Shown here: positions 5,654-8,698 of the stretch, piece by piece
Numbering within the stretch: position 1 is the stretch's first letter
Layout of the letters: each line of letters starts with the position of its first letter
NCBI GenBank assembly: GCA_024699595.1
Contig: JAILPG010000175.1
Location: 1-8,698 of the forward strand
Reading direction: 5' to 3'
Length of the DNA stretch: 8,698 nt
Source: Lachnospiraceae bacterium
GTDB lineage: Bacteria; Bacillota_A; Clostridia; Lachnospirales; Lachnospiraceae
Position numbers and translations under genes: made by a program
Notes under the pieces: model-generated
Database searches by the model: none
Told to the model about the DNA's origin: nothing
What the model saw: only the letters and a program-made list of their open reading frames with translations

Positions 5654-8600
5654 TCATAACGGATTATCGTAGACACTGTAGGTATTCTTGCCCGATGCCT
5701 TGGCCTGATACATCGCAAGATTAGCCCTGGGATACAGCTTATGGAAGCTTTCATCGATGCAGTCTGTATATACGATGCCTATCGAAGTGGTGATACTGAT
5801 CACTCCTATATCTCCCGGAGCATCCATATCGCAGCAGGTCTCCCTGTTTATTTCCTTAAGCTTTTCCTCCATGGCGGACTTATCATCGACATGCGGCACA
5901 AACATCACAAACTCGTCGCCTCCGATACGTCCGCAAAGGGCCTCTTCTCCTGCAGTATTTGAGATTATCTTTGCTATGGTCTTAAGTATACTGTCGGCAA
6001 CTTCATGTCCGTAATAATCGTTTAAGAGCTTAAAATTATCTATATCGATAACTGCAAGAGCCGAAAGCGCATCCCCGCTCTCTGCCGTTTCCTTGATCAT
6101 TGAATCGGTGAGTCTTTCCGTCATCATACGGTTGTATAAGCCTGTTAACGAATCATATTCGGATATGTTCTGATCAAGATCGTTTAAGTCTTTTAAGGAA
6201 CGTTTGATCACAAAGCCGGCCTCAAGATGTCCTGTCTTTTTATTCTCACCGAGAAGCGCTGTGATAGTGCAGTTTATCTTATCACTTTCCAAACCGGATT
6301 TTGCCAGGGCTTCCATGGTGATCAGGCTGTTGCCTTCCTCATACTGCCTTATGAGTTCTCTTCTGGTAAAAGAGCACTTGATCCTGTCTGCATCCTTTTC
6401 ATCCACTAACATGTTCATAGACTTGAGCAGGTTGTCATAGGAGGCTTTCGGAGCCAGCCCGTAGAGCTTTAACTTATTAAAGCCTTCCGTATTGAGGATC
6501 ATATTGTCCGTTATATCGGCCTCTATATAGACGGCGGATTCTTTTTCCAGATACTTAAGGAACTGCTCGTCCCTCCATGAGGAATGTGCGCTCTCGTATT
6601 CGGAAGTGACATTCTCTCTGACTCCCATTGCATATCTGGCATAGCTTCCCGCAGGATCCAGTGAAAACATCGCTATCCTGTCCCATCTGACCTTCTTTTC
6701 ATTTCCGTCTTCAAAGACAGTCTTAATATCCCTGAAAACGCTTTCTTCTCCGTCTGCAACTGCCTGACAGACTGATGATACTTCTGCGGCATTGCTTTCG
6801 GGTATTATCTTTCCGGCAAGTATCCGTCCCTTTTTCGCATCATATTCTATGCGTCTTACATAATCACCCTTGTTTGTTTTCTCAAAGTAATCAATGGCAT
6901 CTCTGTCCGGATAATATCTCCACATGCTGATATCGGAACCGATGCCTTTGTATTTCGTAAGGGTTTTGATGATATCGGAAACTGCTTTTTCCGAGGTTCT
7001 GCTGTTTTCTATGAGCACCATGTCGGTGATGATCATATCCTCAACATACTTAAAGGAACAGGCAACTACGACACCGGTCGTGGTGCCGTCATATTTTTCT
7101 ACATTGTATCCCCTTATGAGATCGCTCATTTTATTATCAATGGCAGTCTGTATGCTGTCCCCGACATTTCTTCCGTCATTGAAGAAAGCCCTCGAAAACA
7201 GGGTATCAAGGGATTTTTTCCCCATCGCCTCATCAAGCGTCAGTCCGTGAATGCTTAAGAACCTGTCATTTATATAGGGAATGCCCACAAGACTTCCCAT
7301 GGTATCTACAACTATTCTTGCTATACCTGCGATGCTTGACTCAAAGAAGGAGTTGAGCTGCTGTCTGAGTATCATGTTCTTTCCGGCTATCCTGTCATCA
7401 AGCCGCTCCCTCTCCAGAGAAAACCATTCTATGAATCTGTCGATCCTGTTTCGGAAGGTATCAAAGTTAACAGGCTTCCTGACAATATCCGTAACACCCT
7501 TCCAGACATAGGAAGATACAGCCCCTACGCCTTCATTGTCTGCAAGCACCATAATGGGCAGGCTGCCCTGTTTTCTGATGCCAAGCATCCTGTCCAGCAA
7601 ATCTGTCGCGATCTTCTCCCCGGTCACATGATCCAGAAGTATCAGGCTGATACCCGCATAGTGCTTATCCACATACTCAAAAGCTTCATCCGGATCCTCC
7701 ATCTGGATGATCTCCCTGTCCTCCCCGAGATAATCCCTTACCGTATCACATAACTGTCTGTCTTTTGAGAAAAAGAGGATCCTTGAATTAACGCTGATCG
7801 TCTTTGTGGTCATCTCATGCTCATGACTGTCAAGTTTTTGCGCAAATTCCTCCATCGGCAGGGGCTTAAAGAAGAAATATCCCTGTATGCAGTCGCAGTC
7901 CATGCTCTTTAGCATCTCATACTGTGCTGCCGTCTCAACACCTTCCGCAACCGTCTGCATATAAATGGCCTTGGCCATCTGCACGACGCTGTTTATGATG
8001 TTTCCGGCTCTTTCAGAGGTATCTATGGTATCCATGAACTTCATGTCGATCTTTAAGACATCGACCTCGAAATCCTTTAACATGTTAAGCGATGAAAAGC
8101 CGCTTCCAAAATCGTCCATAAGTACCTTGTAGCCTGCTTTCCGAAACTTCTGTATGCTGCTTATGAGTACGCTCGTATTCTCTATGTATGCGCTCTCAGT
8201 AACCTCGACCTTAATGCAGTCTGCGCCTATTCCATATTCCTTTGTCCTGGCATCGAGCTTTTCAAATATCTCGGGATCGTAAAAATCCATTCTGGAAAGA
8301 TTGACAGAGACCGGAACGACCCTCATGCCCTTTTGTATCCTTTCAGCCTGAAAAGCACAGACTTCCTCCCAGACGAACATATCCACCTTTGTGACAAATC
8401 CGTTCTTCTCAAAGATGGGTATAAAGTCTCCCGGTGATACAAAACCTCCGTCTGCCTTCTTCCATCTGACTAAAGCCTCTGCAGCGGAGATCTCTCTTGT
8501 CCCGGTATCCACGATCGGCTGCAGCATCACGAGAAACTCCCTGTTATTAAGGGCTGCCTCGGAATTTCTCACTATTTCCTGTTCTAATAAGAGCTTGTCC

Positions 8601-8698
8601 CTCATCTCCTTCGTGAAGTAATTGAGACGGTATATATAATTGTCTTTTATAGCAGCCAGTGCCATCATGGCACGGTCGCAGGCCACTCCTATGTCGTA
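5654..8698 (-). CDS. Bifunctional c-di-GMP protein: (GGDEF)-EAL-receiver-PAS-GGDEF, 5' end outside window
   Basis: The frame is open to the right edge (1014 codons seen), so the N-terminus is missing. Residues 1-45 (YDIGVACDRAMMAL...) look like the end of a GGDEF-type domain. The EAL phosphodiesterase domain (about 50-290) has EAL (74-76), Asn133 in SVNLS, Glu168 in TES, Asp195-Asp196 in DDFGSG, Lys216, Glu252, Glu255 and Gln272, so it should hydrolyse c-di-GMP. A receiver-like domain (305-424) keeps Asp356 and Lys408 but has Ser-Lys in place of the acidic pair and Ala for the switch Thr/Ser, so normal phosphorylation is doubtful. PAS-like segments follow (about 449-569, 575-700, 714-834; the later two are weaker). 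The C-terminal GGDEF domain (849-1014) has DSLTGLYNR, DIDNFK and an intact GGDEF (926-930, bases 5923-5909). The product-inhibition RxxD I-site is absent (GEEA). No membrane segment is visible in this part, so it is probably cytosolic. Net activity cannot be predicted. Confidence 0.93.
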   Translation of the reverse strand, partial: YDIGVACDRAMMALAAIKDNYIYRLNYFTKEMRDKLLLEQEIVRNSEAALNNREFLVMLQPIVDTGTREISAAEALVRWKKADGGFVSPGDFIPIFEKNGFVTKVDMFVWEEVCAFQAERIQKGMRVVPVSVNLSRMDFYDPEIFEKLDARTKEYGIGADCIKVEVTESAYIENTSVLISSIQKFRKAGYKVLMDDFGSGFSSLNMLKDFEVDVLKIDMKFMDTIDTSERAGNIINSVVQMAKAIYMQTVAEGVETAAQYEMLKSMDCDCIQGYFFFKPLPMEEFAQKLDSHEHEMTTKTISVNSRILFFSKDRQLCDTVRDYLGEDREIIQMEDPDEAFEYVDKHYAGISLILLDHVTGEKIATDLLDRMLGIRKQGSLPIMVLADNEGVGAVSSYVWKGVTDIVRKPVNFDTFRNRIDRFIEWFSLERERLDDRIAGKNMILRQQLNSFFESSIAGIARIVVDTMGSLVGIPYINDRFLSIHGLTLDEAMGKKSLDTLFSRAFFNDGRNVGDSIQTAIDNKMSDLIRGYNVEKYDGTTTGVVVACSFKYVEDMIITDMVLIENSRTSEKAVSDIIKTLTKYKGIGSDISMWRYYPDRDAIDYFEKTNKGDYVRRIEYDAKKGRILAGKIIPESNAAEVSSVCQAVADGEESVFRDIKTVFEDGNEKKVRWDRIAMFSLDPAGSYARYAMGVRENVTSEYESAHSSWRDEQFLKYLEKESAVYIEADITDNMILNTEGFNKLKLYGLAPKASYDNLLKSMNMLVDEKDADRIKCSFTRRELIRQYEEGNSLITMEALAKSGLESDKINCTITALLGENKKTGHLEAGFVIKRSLKDLNDLDQNISEYDSLTGLYNRMMTERLTDSMIKETAESGDALSALAVIDIDNFKLLNDYYGHEVADSILKTIAKIISNTAGEEALCGRIGGDEFVMFVPHVDDKSAMEEKLKEINRETCCDMDAPGDIGVISITTSIGIVYTDCIDESFHKLYPRANLAMYQAKASGKNTYSVYDNPL

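Overview
All genes read on the minus strand, so transcription runs from the right edge (8698) to the left edge (1). Gene content suggests a Clostridia-class Firmicute, most likely Lachnospiraceae (Butyrivibrio/Roseburia-like). The reasons are GGAGG-type ribosome sites, moderate G+C, a large multidomain c-di-GMP enzyme typical of that family, and a PepD-type M20 dipeptidase. The taxonomy is inference from recall, not from a search. There are no RNA genes, insertion sequences, CRISPR arrays or phage genes, and no gene-free stretch over about 100 bases.

From right to left: (i) 8698-5654 holds the 3' 1014 codons of a cyclic-di-GMP turnover protein. It has the tail of an N-terminal GGDEF-like domain, a complete EAL phosphodiesterase domain, a degenerate receiver domain, PAS-like sensor segments and a C-terminal GGDEF cyclase domain. 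Its true start lies outside the window. (ii) 5557-4115 is a PepD-type aminoacyl-histidine dipeptidase. Its stop overlaps by one base the start of (iii) 4115-3075, a PilT-family ATPase that keeps Walker A but has lost the usual Asp-box, Walker B and His-box residues. (iv) 3088-2593 is a compact transcription unit: a near-consensus sigma-A promoter inside the end of the ATPase gene, a leader with a hairpin, a 122-residue protein I do not recognise, and a strong intrinsic terminator. (v) 2577-1471 is a CPBP (CAAX/Abi) membrane protease with a repetitive acidic tail. Its ribosome site sits directly behind the terminator, so it probably depends on read-through. (vi) 1404-544 is a secreted or membrane-anchored NodB polysaccharide deacetylase with a complete metal site but no Shine-Dalgarno sequence. 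(vii) 465 to beyond position 1 is the N-terminal 155 residues of an acidic, low-complexity protein whose first residues resemble the leader of Lachnospiraceae bactofilins.

The genes do not form one obvious pathway. Loose themes are c-di-GMP signalling next to a type IV pilus-type ATPase, and envelope functions on the left (membrane protease, cell-wall deacetylase, possible bactofilin). No clearly new multi-gene system is visible. The points most worth a second look are the motif-degenerate PilT paralogue, the self-contained promoter/orphan gene/terminator unit beside it, and the terminator abutting the protease ribosome site.
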